A program made the translations under genes and the position numbers. A DNA stretch of 64,000 bases from NCBI RefSeq assembly GCF_000764205.1, contig NZ_JQDZ01000009.1, positions 62,001 to 126,000 on the forward strand. The letters run 5' to 3'. A model generated the notes under the pieces. The model was not told the DNA's origin. It saw only the letters and a program-made list of their open reading frames with translations, and ran no database searches. The first letter of the stretch is position 1. Each line of letters opens with the position of its first letter. The DNA comes from Thalassotalea sp. ND16A. GTDB taxonomy: Bacteria > Pseudomonadota > Gammaproteobacteria > Enterobacterales > Alteromonadaceae. Of this stretch, positions 37,746 to 45,847 are shown piece by piece.

Positions 37746-39305
37746 TTACAATTTTGGCATTCCGTATTTATACACTTTTTCAATTAATTCTCTGTGCCCT
37801 GGCAACTCTTTAGTGAGTAACTCATTCATCTGCTCAACGTTATCGAATAATGCTTTCGCTTGTCTATCACAGGAAAAAGCCGAACGATTCAAATCAATAT
37901 CGACATCAAATTTCATTCCGTAGAGCACAAATAAATAGCTATCTAAGACAAAAGGTTCGTAGGCATAATCAAAATCGTACTTGGTTGGCGGGTGCGACTT
38001 CCAGTGGCCAAGACGTTGCTTTAACGTTGCCGGAATGCTTTCAGGCTTACAGTTATCCAGCCAGTATGGGGTGTCTTGGCGTTTGCTTATGCAATAATGC
38101 AATTTCACAAAATCGACGCTCTTATCCCAACGCAAACGAAACGTAGTATTGTATTTCTGTTCCACATACTGCATCGCATCAATTGTCCGAGGAAACTGAT
38201 CGGCAAGCATGTTAGCACCCGCTTCTACCAGGAATATGGCTGAGGCTTCTAGTGGCTCAATGAAGGCGGCGGACATGCCAATGGCAACACAGTTTTTATG
38301 CCAAAATTTTTCACGATAACCTAAATTTAACGGTATTTTACGGATCTCAATACCTGTCGACATCGGTCCGGCGTAGTCTCGTAATACTTGCTCGGCCCGT
38401 TCATCGCTAGTGTAATCACTACTATAAACATAACCAACACCGCGACGATTATGTAAGCCAATGTCCCAGGTCCAGCCGGCTTCATGAGCGGTTGCTATGG
38501 TATGGGTGGCAATAGGCGTATCGGCTGACTCATACGGGACTTGCATCGCAATCGCGGTATCGTTAAATAGCACATCGTCTATTTTTAACCAGTCAATGTC
38601 CAATGCACCATTGATCAGTAAGGCTTTAGCGCCAGAACAATCGACAAAAAAATCAGCGTTGATAGTACCGGCAGTATCCGTATCTACCGAAACAATATAA
38701 CCATCGTTATCAAGATTAACGTCGGTCACATTAGCTTTTATCTGTTTAACACCGAGCTTTGCAGTGCTGTGTTTTGCCAGAAAACCAGCAAATTTATTTG
38801 CATTTAAATGGTAAGAATAATTTTGAATCGCGTCATAAGCTGGCGTAGTAATTTTTTTCGGGCCAAGGCCTAAGTCACAAACATGCGATTGGCTGGCCAC
38901 TGCCTTATCATAATTTTTATCTCCGGCTTTGCCCAATAACCAATAAGGTGCCAGGTTAAAGTCATAAGAAGAATGAAAAACGGCACTTAACGGGTGATAA
39001 TAACTTTCCGATTTATCTTTTTCTGGCGTTTCTGCCCAGTTAACAAATTGTGATCCTTGTTTAAATGTGGCATCACACTCACGCATAAATTCACCTTCAT
39101 CAACGCCCAGATTCTGCAATGTTGTACGTAGGGTTGGCCAGGTACCTTCCCCCACTCCAATAATAGGAATGTTTGGCGATTCCACTAATGTTACTTGCAC
39201 CGCATCTTTGGAAACACTATTGAGTTGTTTTGCCAAGATAGAGGCCGTTAGCCAGCCAGCAGTACCGCCACCTACAACCAACACATTATTAATTACTTTC
39301 GACAT
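37746..39305 (-). CDS. Flavin-dependent tryptophan-halogenase-like protein (copy 1)
   Basis: A 519-residue PF04820 protein. The FAD motif VVGGGTAGWLTA is at 10-21, the second flavin motif GVGEGTWPTL at 50-59. A Lys equivalent to the catalytic Lys79 of PrnA is Lys82 (ATFKQGSQFVNW), and a Glu equivalent to the PrnA active-site Glu is Glu353 (FIEPLEAS). The halogenase signature WxWxIP reads WTWDIG (278-283), with Gly for Pro, and the Ser-Thr-Gly that follows the Glu in PrnA reads Ala-Ser-Ala. So the enzyme may halogenate poorly or do something else; the substrate is unknown and need not be tryptophan. It needs a flavin reductase, none of which is nearby. It pairs with sapC copy 1. Confidence 0.88.
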   Translation of the reverse strand: MSKVINNVLVVGGGTAGWLTASILAKQLNSVSKDAVQVTLVESPNIPIIGVGEGTWPTLRTTLQNLGVDEGEFMRECDATFKQGSQFVNWAETPEKDKSESYYHPLSAVFHSSYDFNLAPYWLLGKAGDKNYDKAVASQSHVCDLGLGPKKITTPAYDAIQNYSYHLNANKFAGFLAKHSTAKLGVKQIKANVTDVNLDNDGYIVSVDTDTAGTINADFFVDCSGAKALLINGALDIDWLKIDDVLFNDTAIAMQVPYESADTPIATHTIATAHEAGWTWDIGLHNRRGVGYVYSSDYTSDERAEQVLRDYAGPMSTGIEIRKIPLNLGYREKFWHKNCVAIGMSAAFIEPLEASAIFLVEAGANMLADQFPRTIDAMQYVEQKYNTTFRLRWDKSVDFVKLHYCISKRQDTPYWLDNCKPESIPATLKQRLGHWKSHPPTKYDFDYAYEPFVLDSYLFVLYGMKFDVDIDLNRSAFSCDRQAKALFDNVEQMNELLTKELPGHRELIEKVYKYGMPKL

Positions 39306-39346
39306 AACTCGGCCCCGACTTTATTTACAAATTTCATTTAACAATT

Positions 39347-40048
39347 TTATTTACCGATAGCAATACTTGCCAGGCTGTGAATGCGCTGCATCGATATTAA
39401 TGAGGCATAAATAGCCGGTAATGCCCCGGTTTTTCTCAATTTGGCAAACTGTTCATCGTCTAAGGCGTTTAATTTTTTCTCATCAATGGCATACAAGCCA
39501 TTTAACGAGTATTCCGCCTGGTCTGCCAATTTTAAATTCAAAGTTTGTGACGATAGTAAATCCAGCTCCAGTAACATTTTAATAAAATTGCCGGTGATAT
39601 AGGTATTCTCTACGTATTTCACTACACGTTCGCCTTGTTCACTTAACCAGGCACTTTGTTTACCTTCGCTATCAAAAAACGCTTCGCCTTCATTTTCATT
39701 AATCAGTGGCGAGTCTTGATCAAAACATAAAATGGCTTGTTCGCTGTCTGGCGCCTGGTTCAATAAGAACGGGTAAAGCGTTAATGCTTGCGGTTTATAG
39801 CGTGCTTGCCAGGCATCTTCAGCAAAAAATAAGTTTTGCTCAGGTTTTAAGCCTAATAATGCAATCGATTTAAACTGTCCGGTTTCACCTTCTTTAACAA
39901 ACACAATCGGGAATTCCTGACAAGCGGCGACAAATTCCTGCACCACAACCGGGGCAAAATGTTTATCCTTTGCTTGCACTAAGGTTGGGTTCGCTTTTAC
40001 CTTAATATTGCCATGTAAGCTGTTATTTATTGCTTTAATATCTGCCAT
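39347..40048 (-). CDS. SapC family protein (copy 2)
   Basis: A 233-residue paralogue of the protein at 36926. It has the same core (FAPVVVQEFVAACQEFPIVFVKEGETGQFKSIALLGLKPEQNLFFAEDAW) and the same ending (LDDEQFAKLRKTGALPAIYASLISMQRIHSL). It lies 41 bp upstream of halogenase copy 1 and downstream of halogenase copy 2, so the order is halogenase-sapC-halogenase-sapC. The function is unknown. No signal peptide is present. Confidence 0.88.
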   Translation of the reverse strand: MADIKAINNSLHGNIKVKANPTLVQAKDKHFAPVVVQEFVAACQEFPIVFVKEGETGQFKSIALLGLKPEQNLFFAEDAWQARYKPQALTLYPFLLNQAPDSEQAILCFDQDSPLINENEGEAFFDSEGKQSAWLSEQGERVVKYVENTYITGNFIKMLLELDLLSSQTLNLKLADQAEYSLNGLYAIDEKKLNALDDEQFAKLRKTGALPAIYASLISMQRIHSLASIAIGK

Positions 40049-40109
40049 GTTTTACTCCGTTTATCTTGCTGTTAATTACCTACTTTAACCACCTATATTA
40101 GCCATATTG

Positions 40110-40217
40110 CTAGATGGTTTGGAATCCGTATTGTTTTATTTTATTAAGTAATTCTCTATTGGTAGGTAATTGTTGTTGTATTTGTGTTGCGATATGTTGC
40201 ACTTGCTCAAATTTGTG
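40110..40217 (-). pseudogene. Orphaned C-terminus of halogenase copy 2, beyond a premature stop
   Basis: Directly after the TAA stop of copy 2 (40218-40220) the same frame stays open for 35 codons to a TAG at 40110. The peptide (HKFEQVQ..., QLPTNRELLNKI, QYGF) aligns without a gap to the C-terminus of copy 1 (ALFDNVE..., ELPGHRELIEKV, KYGM). The stop falls opposite a Lys codon of copy 1, so a single A-to-T change of AAA would explain it. Confidence 0.85.
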
Positions 40218-41669
40218 TTACGCCGTATCTGCCATATCAAAGGCGGATTGTTTGTAAGTTAAATTTTGCTCAAAGCCCATACCATATAAGACATACTGAT
40301 AACTTTCGAGCGGGAAAGGCTCATACACATTATCAAAGTCATAATCGGTCAATGCCTGCTCTTGCCAGCGTTCTAATGATTGCAGCAGTGTTGCCGGAAT
40401 GGTGTCGGGATGTTTATTATCTTGCCAAAACGGCTCGCTACGTTTTGATAATAAGTAATGCATTTTGATGAAATCGATGGTTTTCTGCCAGCGAAACTGA
40501 AACGAATCGTTAAACTTTTGTTCAATCAACGGCATGCTTTTACGGTTTTTCGGAAACAGCTCGCTCAGCATATTTGCCGCCGCCTCAATCAAGAAAATAG
40601 CAGAGGCTTCCAGTGGTTCAACAAATGCAGCGGAAAGCCCTACCGCTAAACAGTTCTTGTGCCAAAACTTTTCTCGGTAGCCAACATTCATTTTAATTTT
40701 TCGGGCAACCAGATTTTCGGCTTGTGGGCCAATATAGTCACGTAACAACTGTTCGGCGTCTTCATGGCTGGTATGTTTCGATGAATAGACATAGCCGGTG
40801 CCACGGCGGTTTGACAAGGCAATGTCCCAGGTCCAGCCTGCCGCTTGTGCGGTAGAAATGGTGCAACTGGCAACATCAACTTCTTCATTTTCATACGGCA
40901 CTTGCATCGTCACCGCATGATCGGTTAACAAGGTATTGGCAACGCTTTTAAATGGCACGTTTAATGCTTCACCCAACAGCAGACTTTTAAAGCCGGTACA
41001 GTCGACAAAAAAACCACCATCGATAGTGCCATTGGTATCGGTTGTTATCGATTGAATATAGCCATCGTCATCGAGATTTACTCCGGTGACGTTGGCGGAA
41101 ATATGTTTTACGCCAAGCTGCTCAGTGGCATGCTCACGCAATAAGTCGGTAAATAAGCCGGCATCTAAATGATAGGCATAATTTTGAATACCCTCAAATT
41201 CTTTGCTGGTAATGGCTTTCGGCGCTAAATTCATTTCACAAATTTGCCCTTGTACACTTACCGAATCGGCATAACTTAAGTTATCGCCAATTTTTCCTAG
41301 CTGCCAGTAAGGCGCTAAGTTAAAATCTGAGGGGTCAAAAATGGAGGTAAATAAATGATAATAATGGTTGTCCACACCCGCTTTTGGTGCCTGCTGCCAG
41401 TTAACAAATTTGGTTGCCTGCTTTAATGAGGCATTACATCGGCGCAAAAATGTGGTTTCACTAATGCCCAGTTTCGCCAACGTTTTACGCATCGTTGGCC
41501 AGGTACCCTCTCCTACCCCTATGGTGGGAATGTCAGGAGATTCAATTAAAGTGACTTGTACTGAGTTTGAATTATTGCTGTTAAATTGTTTGGCTAAATT
41601 GGCAGCGGTCAGCCACCCGGCAGTACCACCACCGACAACCACAACATGATTAATTCTTTCATCTGACAT
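40218..41669 (-). CDS. Flavin-dependent halogenase-like protein (copy 2), C-terminally truncated
   Basis: A 483-residue paralogue of the protein at 37746. FAD motif VVGGGTAGWLTA (11-22), GVGEGTWPT (51-59), catalytic-type Lys83 (SLKQATKFVNW), modified signature WTWDIA (279-284), and FVEPLEAS with the active-site Glu. The start at 41669 has GAGGAAA upstream; the earlier Met at 41687 is less likely. It ends 36 codons early at an in-frame TAA, and the missing tail can still be read downstream. The catalytic domains are complete, so the product might still fold. It lies downstream of the TonB-dependent receptor and a terminator-like hairpin at 41784. Confidence 0.86.
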   Translation of the reverse strand: MSDERINHVVVVGGGTAGWLTAANLAKQFNSNNSNSVQVTLIESPDIPTIGVGEGTWPTMRKTLAKLGISETTFLRRCNASLKQATKFVNWQQAPKAGVDNHYYHLFTSIFDPSDFNLAPYWQLGKIGDNLSYADSVSVQGQICEMNLAPKAITSKEFEGIQNYAYHLDAGLFTDLLREHATEQLGVKHISANVTGVNLDDDGYIQSITTDTNGTIDGGFFVDCTGFKSLLLGEALNVPFKSVANTLLTDHAVTMQVPYENEEVDVASCTISTAQAAGWTWDIALSNRRGTGYVYSSKHTSHEDAEQLLRDYIGPQAENLVARKIKMNVGYREKFWHKNCLAVGLSAAFVEPLEASAIFLIEAAANMLSELFPKNRKSMPLIEQKFNDSFQFRWQKTIDFIKMHYLLSKRSEPFWQDNKHPDTIPATLLQSLERWQEQALTDYDFDNVYEPFPLESYQYVLYGMGFEQNLTYKQSAFDMADTA

Positions 41670-41783
41670 GAGCAATTTCCTCAACAATAGTAATATCTCA
41701 TTCTAAGCGATTACCATTAAGATCCAACCAAATATAAACAAACTATCGCGATTTATCTTTGTGTTTACTTTTGTATTTAAAGT

Positions 41784-41805
41784 AAAGGGAAGGCAAGCCT
41801 TCCCT
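41784..41805 (-). terminator. Hairpin between the TonB-dependent receptor and halogenase copy 2
   Basis: GGGAAGGC / GCCTTCCC, an 8-bp GC-rich stem with a 2-base loop, extended by A-T pairs, 30 bp after the receptor stop. On the minus strand it is followed by a short T-rich stretch, so it may attenuate read-through into the halogenase genes. Confidence 0.7.
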
Positions 41806-41834
41806 TTTAATATTAATAACTTGTTAAGTTATTA

Positions 41835-44425
41835 TTACATGCGGTAAGTCGCTTTAAGGAAGTAACGTGAACCGTTGTCTACGGCGGTACGTAATGTTTG
41901 TGCGCCGCCACTGTGACGAGCATAAACCACTTCTCCACCTAAGTTGATACCTTCTACAGAAATGTCAAGGTTCTTAGTTGCGTGCCAGGTAAAGTTGGCA
42001 TCTAGGAACGCTTGCTCATCGTTAGTATCTAACTGATTCGCAATTGCCGTACCTGGGGCTAAGAACTCGCTACGATAGGTGTAGGCAACACGAGCAGCAA
42101 ACAAATCGTTCTCATAGTAACCCGTAAGGTTATAAGAGTTGCGTGAGTTACCTGGCAGTTGTATTTCCTCACCCGCATCGTTTTCTGCTTTTGCATCGGT
42201 GTAAGTGTAGTTAAAGATTGTGCCAAAGTTACCAAAAGATTGCTGATATTGGAATTCAACACCATCAACATTACCACCACGGCCCTGTGCAGGAACGGTT
42301 ACACGCCATTCTTGCGGTACACCATCTTCATCAGGGAAAGTCTGAAGTTCTTGCTTTTCGGTGATGAACGATTTGATGTCTTTAGTGAAGTAAGCAACTG
42401 AGGCTAAAGATTCTTCATTAAAGTACCACTCTAAACCAATATCCATTTGCGTCGCACGGAACGGGTCAATATCCGGGTTACCACGAGCAGCCGTGTAAGA
42501 TGTTGGATTGATGTTCGAGTAAGATGGCGTTAATTGACTGTAACCGGCACGACTCATCACACGAGCAGCAGACATACGTAAAATCACATCATCGGCTAAA
42601 TCGAGTGCAAGGTTTACGCTTGGTAACCAATCTTCATAATCACCGTCTACGCTTGATAATTCTCCGGTCGGGTCAAACGATGAACCGGTAGTTTCCGTTG
42701 AGGTATAACGTAAACCAACGTTACCACGGAAAGAATCGCCAGAAAAATTGGCTTGCACATAAGTGGCAAAAATATCTTCTTCTACTTTACCGTAAGCATC
42801 GGTCCGGTCATTCCAAGACACTATCTTCGAATCTAGATAATTCGCATATTTACCACCATCTAATTTCACGTATGAAGATACTGAGCCTGACGCCATCACT
42901 TCATCAAAATCTTTTAATGTGCCGTCAGCAAACTGTGAAATATCCGCCACTTGATAGTCATCACTTAAGACGGCATTTGATTGCGCCTGTGTAAATTCGT
43001 GGCTACGAAGTTTAATGCCGGTTTCGATTTCAGTAATCGCCCCAAAATCTACATCAAAAGTAGCATCTAGCTGTGCGTAGGTTTCTTCATCGCTTAGTTC
43101 CGTTCTTGCAATGGAACCACCTTTATGTTCGAAACTGGCAGGATCGGTAGTATCAAAACCTGGTGTGGCAAGATACATGGTTTTGTTACGATCCATATCG
43201 AAATCAACCGTTATGCCATCATCTACCGGGCCAGTTGTCCAACCGTTACCCCATAAACCATTATAGTTACCACCGTTACCACCTTCAGATTCGGTCATAC
43301 CTACAACCGCTTTCACCGTGTAACCATCACCAGTATATTCAACGGTAATATCATAAACGCTTGATTCGATTTCAGCACGACGAGTATTGGTATCTTGAGC
43401 GACACCATTAATGCCAGTAACAGAACCGGTTAATGGCAAGCCATTAGCGCCTTCGGCTAAACGGCCGGTAGACGTGTAAGTGCCACCAAAACCGCCATTG
43501 TCGGCATTTGAATTCCAAGGACCACAACAACCGTTGTACGCCAGGAAGTTTTGGTTAGTATTAAAAGCATCTAATTTGGTTTTTAATACATGACCGGTTA
43601 CTAATAAGTCATCTGAGATTGCATATTGAGCGGTAACATCGTACGCATCACGAGTTCTGTCTTGGTCAAAGGCAGCAACACCAGATGCTGACCAACCTTC
43701 TTCCCAGTAGTTTTCGGCTTTACGAGCACGACCGATAGTTTCAAGAGTAGACGCTGTAACTAAAAAGCCGACTGTTTCAGCGTCATTTTCCAGCTGTACA
43801 TGCCCGTGGCACCCACACCTGTTTCATCATCTGCTAAGCTGTTGGTGTTGGCTTCAACGGAAGCAAATACGGTATTCGCATCCATATCTAAAGGACGACG
43901 AGTATGCATAATTACCGTACCACCCACGCCACCTTCATCAAGTGAAGCTTCCGGTGATTTGTATACGTCTACACCAGCAACCAATTCTGATGGCATCAAA
44001 TCCATGTTAAATGCACGGCTGTTTGCCGATTGTGAGAACCAGGCAGTTGAAGCAACAAAGTTACCGTTTAACTGAACTTGTGTTAATTGTGGGTCAATAC
44101 CACGAATTGACACTTCGTTACCTTCACCAGTAAAACCACGGTTGATGGTTACACCAGAAACACGTTGTAATGATTCTGCGATGTTTTTATCTGGGAATTT
44201 ACCAATGTCTTCTGCTGAAATCGATTCAACGACGGCATTGGCAAAACGTTTGGCATTAAGGTTTTTCTTTAAACTACCGCGAATACCGGTAACTTCAATA
44301 ACTTCAATTTTCTTCTCAGCGCCAGCTTGAGCTTCTTCAGCAGCTGTTGCAGAAGCAACGCTTCCGACAAGAGCTACAGCGATACTGCTTGCTAGTACAT
44401 GTTTTTGGAATTTGAATGACGACAT
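41835..44425 (-). pseudogene. TonB-dependent receptor with a single-base frameshift
   Basis: Restored, this is a receptor of about 863 residues of the TonB-Xanth-Caul type, probably for chitin oligosaccharides. The start at 44425 (AGGAAAG upstream) gives a signal peptide ending VASATA, a TonB-box-like IEVIEVTG, and a plug with NIAESLQRVSGVTI and EVSIRGIDPQLTQVQLNG. A long beta-barrel follows, ending YFLKATYRM. The 5' frame stops at 43760 after YSWK; the 3' frame is open through this point and continues NDAETVGFLVTASTLE. The two frames join if the four-A run at 43786-43789 (minus-strand TGGAAAATGAC) had five. The 3' frame also has a TTG at 43439 but no real start. A NagR palindrome lies upstream. 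Either a mutation or a sequencing error explains the frameshift. Confidence 0.88.
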
Positions 44426-44536
44426 ATTCTTTCCTACCCTTACATTTATTTTAGTTTTCACTGTTGTTGCACTTTTGTTGAGCTGTTATCGGAATACCAC
44501 AACAAAGATTCTGTATGAAGGTATCTTTGCAACCCG

Positions 44537-44554
44537 AATGACAGCGCTGTCATA
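44537..44554. promoter_or_regulatory. Predicted NagR operator upstream of the TonB-dependent receptor
   Basis: AATGACAGCGCTGTCATA, 17 of 18 bases of the palindrome found at 34025, 112 bp upstream of the receptor start. The rest of the 576-bp gap between receptor and aquaporin is very AT-rich and holds no gene that I can see. Confidence 0.86.
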
Positions 44555-45001
44555 AAGCTTGTACTAAAACATACACAAAAAATAACCACTTGGCTACAAA
44601 AAAATTACAAAATAAGCATTTCTTTATTTATTAAGCACTAATGAAACAAACATAAAACACGAAACAACCATTTACTTTCAACAACTTACAACCAAAAACA
44701 TTAAAAGTCATTATTTTGTAAACTTTCAGCGAAACGTTCAAGAAAAGCAAACGAAACACAAAAACACACTGAAAAAATCAAGAAAAATTGAATTTTTTAA
44801 AGCGTTTTCGTTAAAAAGGAACTAAATTCCATTTGAGGTGAAAATTATTTATTGAGTCATTAATCAGCAGAAATAAAATTAACTAAATAATTAATATCAG
44901 TGACTTATACTAATGATTAAGTTTGAGTTTGAGTTTCAAGCATATACGAATAACAATTAATCGCTTAGAATTGAATGAAAAATAAACACAGGAATAACAA
45001 T

Positions 45002-45700
45002 ATGGCTTTAACAAATAAATTGGCCGCCGAATTTTTTGGCACTTTTTGGTTAGTATTAGGAGGCTGCGGTAGCGCGGTATTAGCTGCCGGCATACCCGAT
45101 TTGGGCATAGGTTTTGTTGGTGTATCTCTGGCTTTTGGTTTAACGGTGATGACCATGGCCTATGCCATTGGTCATGTATCAGGCTGCCATTTAAATCCGG
45201 CAGTATCTCTTGGTTTATGGTCAGGTGGTCGCTTTCCGGCCAATGAATTATTACCTTATATCGTTGCTCAAGTTACTGGCGGTATTGTTGGCGCGGCAAT
45301 TTTGTATGCTATCGCATCCGGGGCGCCTGGTTTTGATGTTGCAGCCGGTTTTGCTTCTAATGGTTATGCACAGCACTCACCTGGCGGATATTCAATGTTG
45401 GCGGTATTAATCGCCGAAATAGTGATGACTTTTATGTTTTTGCTGGTGATCTTAGGCGCTACCGACAAACGCGCCCCAGCCGGTTTCGCACCAATAGCGA
45501 TAGGCTTATGTTTAACCTTAATTCACCTGATCACCATTCCGGTAAGTAACACGTCAGTAAACCCGGCACGCAGTACCGGAGTCGCGGTCTTTGTTGGTGA
45601 CTGGGCAACCGCACAGCTTTGGCTATTCTGGGTAGCACCAATTGTTGGCGCCCTAATTGCCGGTAAAGTTTTCGGCTGGGTTTCAGCTGAAGAAAAATAG
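45002..45700 (+). CDS. aqpZ: Aquaporin Z
   Basis: A 232-residue inner-membrane water channel with six membrane helices and the two half-helix NPA motifs, HLNPAVSLG (about 62-70) and SVNPARSTG (about 183-191); the Arg after the second NPA is the selectivity-filter Arg. The sequence and length (E. coli AqpZ 231) favour a water channel over a glycerol facilitator. The frame begins at 44975, but the ATG at 45002 has AGGAA at the right distance. It is a single gene between the receptor and pgi, and whether NagR affects it is unclear. Confidence 0.95.
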   Translation: MALTNKLAAEFFGTFWLVLGGCGSAVLAAGIPDLGIGFVGVSLAFGLTVMTMAYAIGHVSGCHLNPAVSLGLWSGGRFPANELLPYIVAQVTGGIVGAAILYAIASGAPGFDVAAGFASNGYAQHSPGGYSMLAVLIAEIVMTFMFLLVILGATDKRAPAGFAPIAIGLCLTLIHLITIPVSNTSVNPARSTGVAVFVGDWATAQLWLFWVAPIVGALIAGKVFGWVSAEEK

Positions 45701-45728
45701 TTATCTCATGATTTGATAAGCGAACAAA

Positions 45729-45748
45729 GTGACCCGACCTAGGGTCAC
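45729..45748. terminator. Hairpin after aqpZ
   Basis: GTGACCC / GGGTCAC, a 7-bp stem with a 6-base loop, 28 bp past the aqpZ stop; no T run follows, so the call is weak. Confidence 0.35.
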
Positions 45749-45754
45749 TCCAAA

Positions 45755-45842
45755 GCTACGTGATACGAGCTACGGGCAGACTGAGTTAGTTTCAAACAAT
45801 ATCTAAATAAACACAATCTGCCAGTAGCCCATTGCCCGTGGC
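45755..45842. repeat. Dispersed intergenic repeat related to 14520-14643
   Basis: It contains ACGAGCTACGGGCAGACTG, GTTAGTTT, AACACAATCTGCCAGTAGCC and CATTGCCCGTGG. The outer words are partly complementary (GGGCAGA with TCTGCC; ACGGGCA with TGCCCGT), so the element can fold back on itself. A related copy with expanded GCCAGTA units lies at 14520-14643. Confidence 0.6.
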
Positions 45843-45847
45843 TATGT

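Noticed and set aside
41835-43439. Separate 534-residue TonB-receptor gene starting at TTG 43439
   Set aside because: The frame is open and family-like for more than 120 codons upstream of that TTG and joins the 5' fragment after a one-base shift, so it is the 3' part of one gene.
44795-44812. LacI/PurR-like word AAAGCGTTTTCGTTAA upstream of aqpZ
   Set aside because: It is not palindromic enough, no second copy was found, and the region is very AT-rich; I could not support it as an operator.
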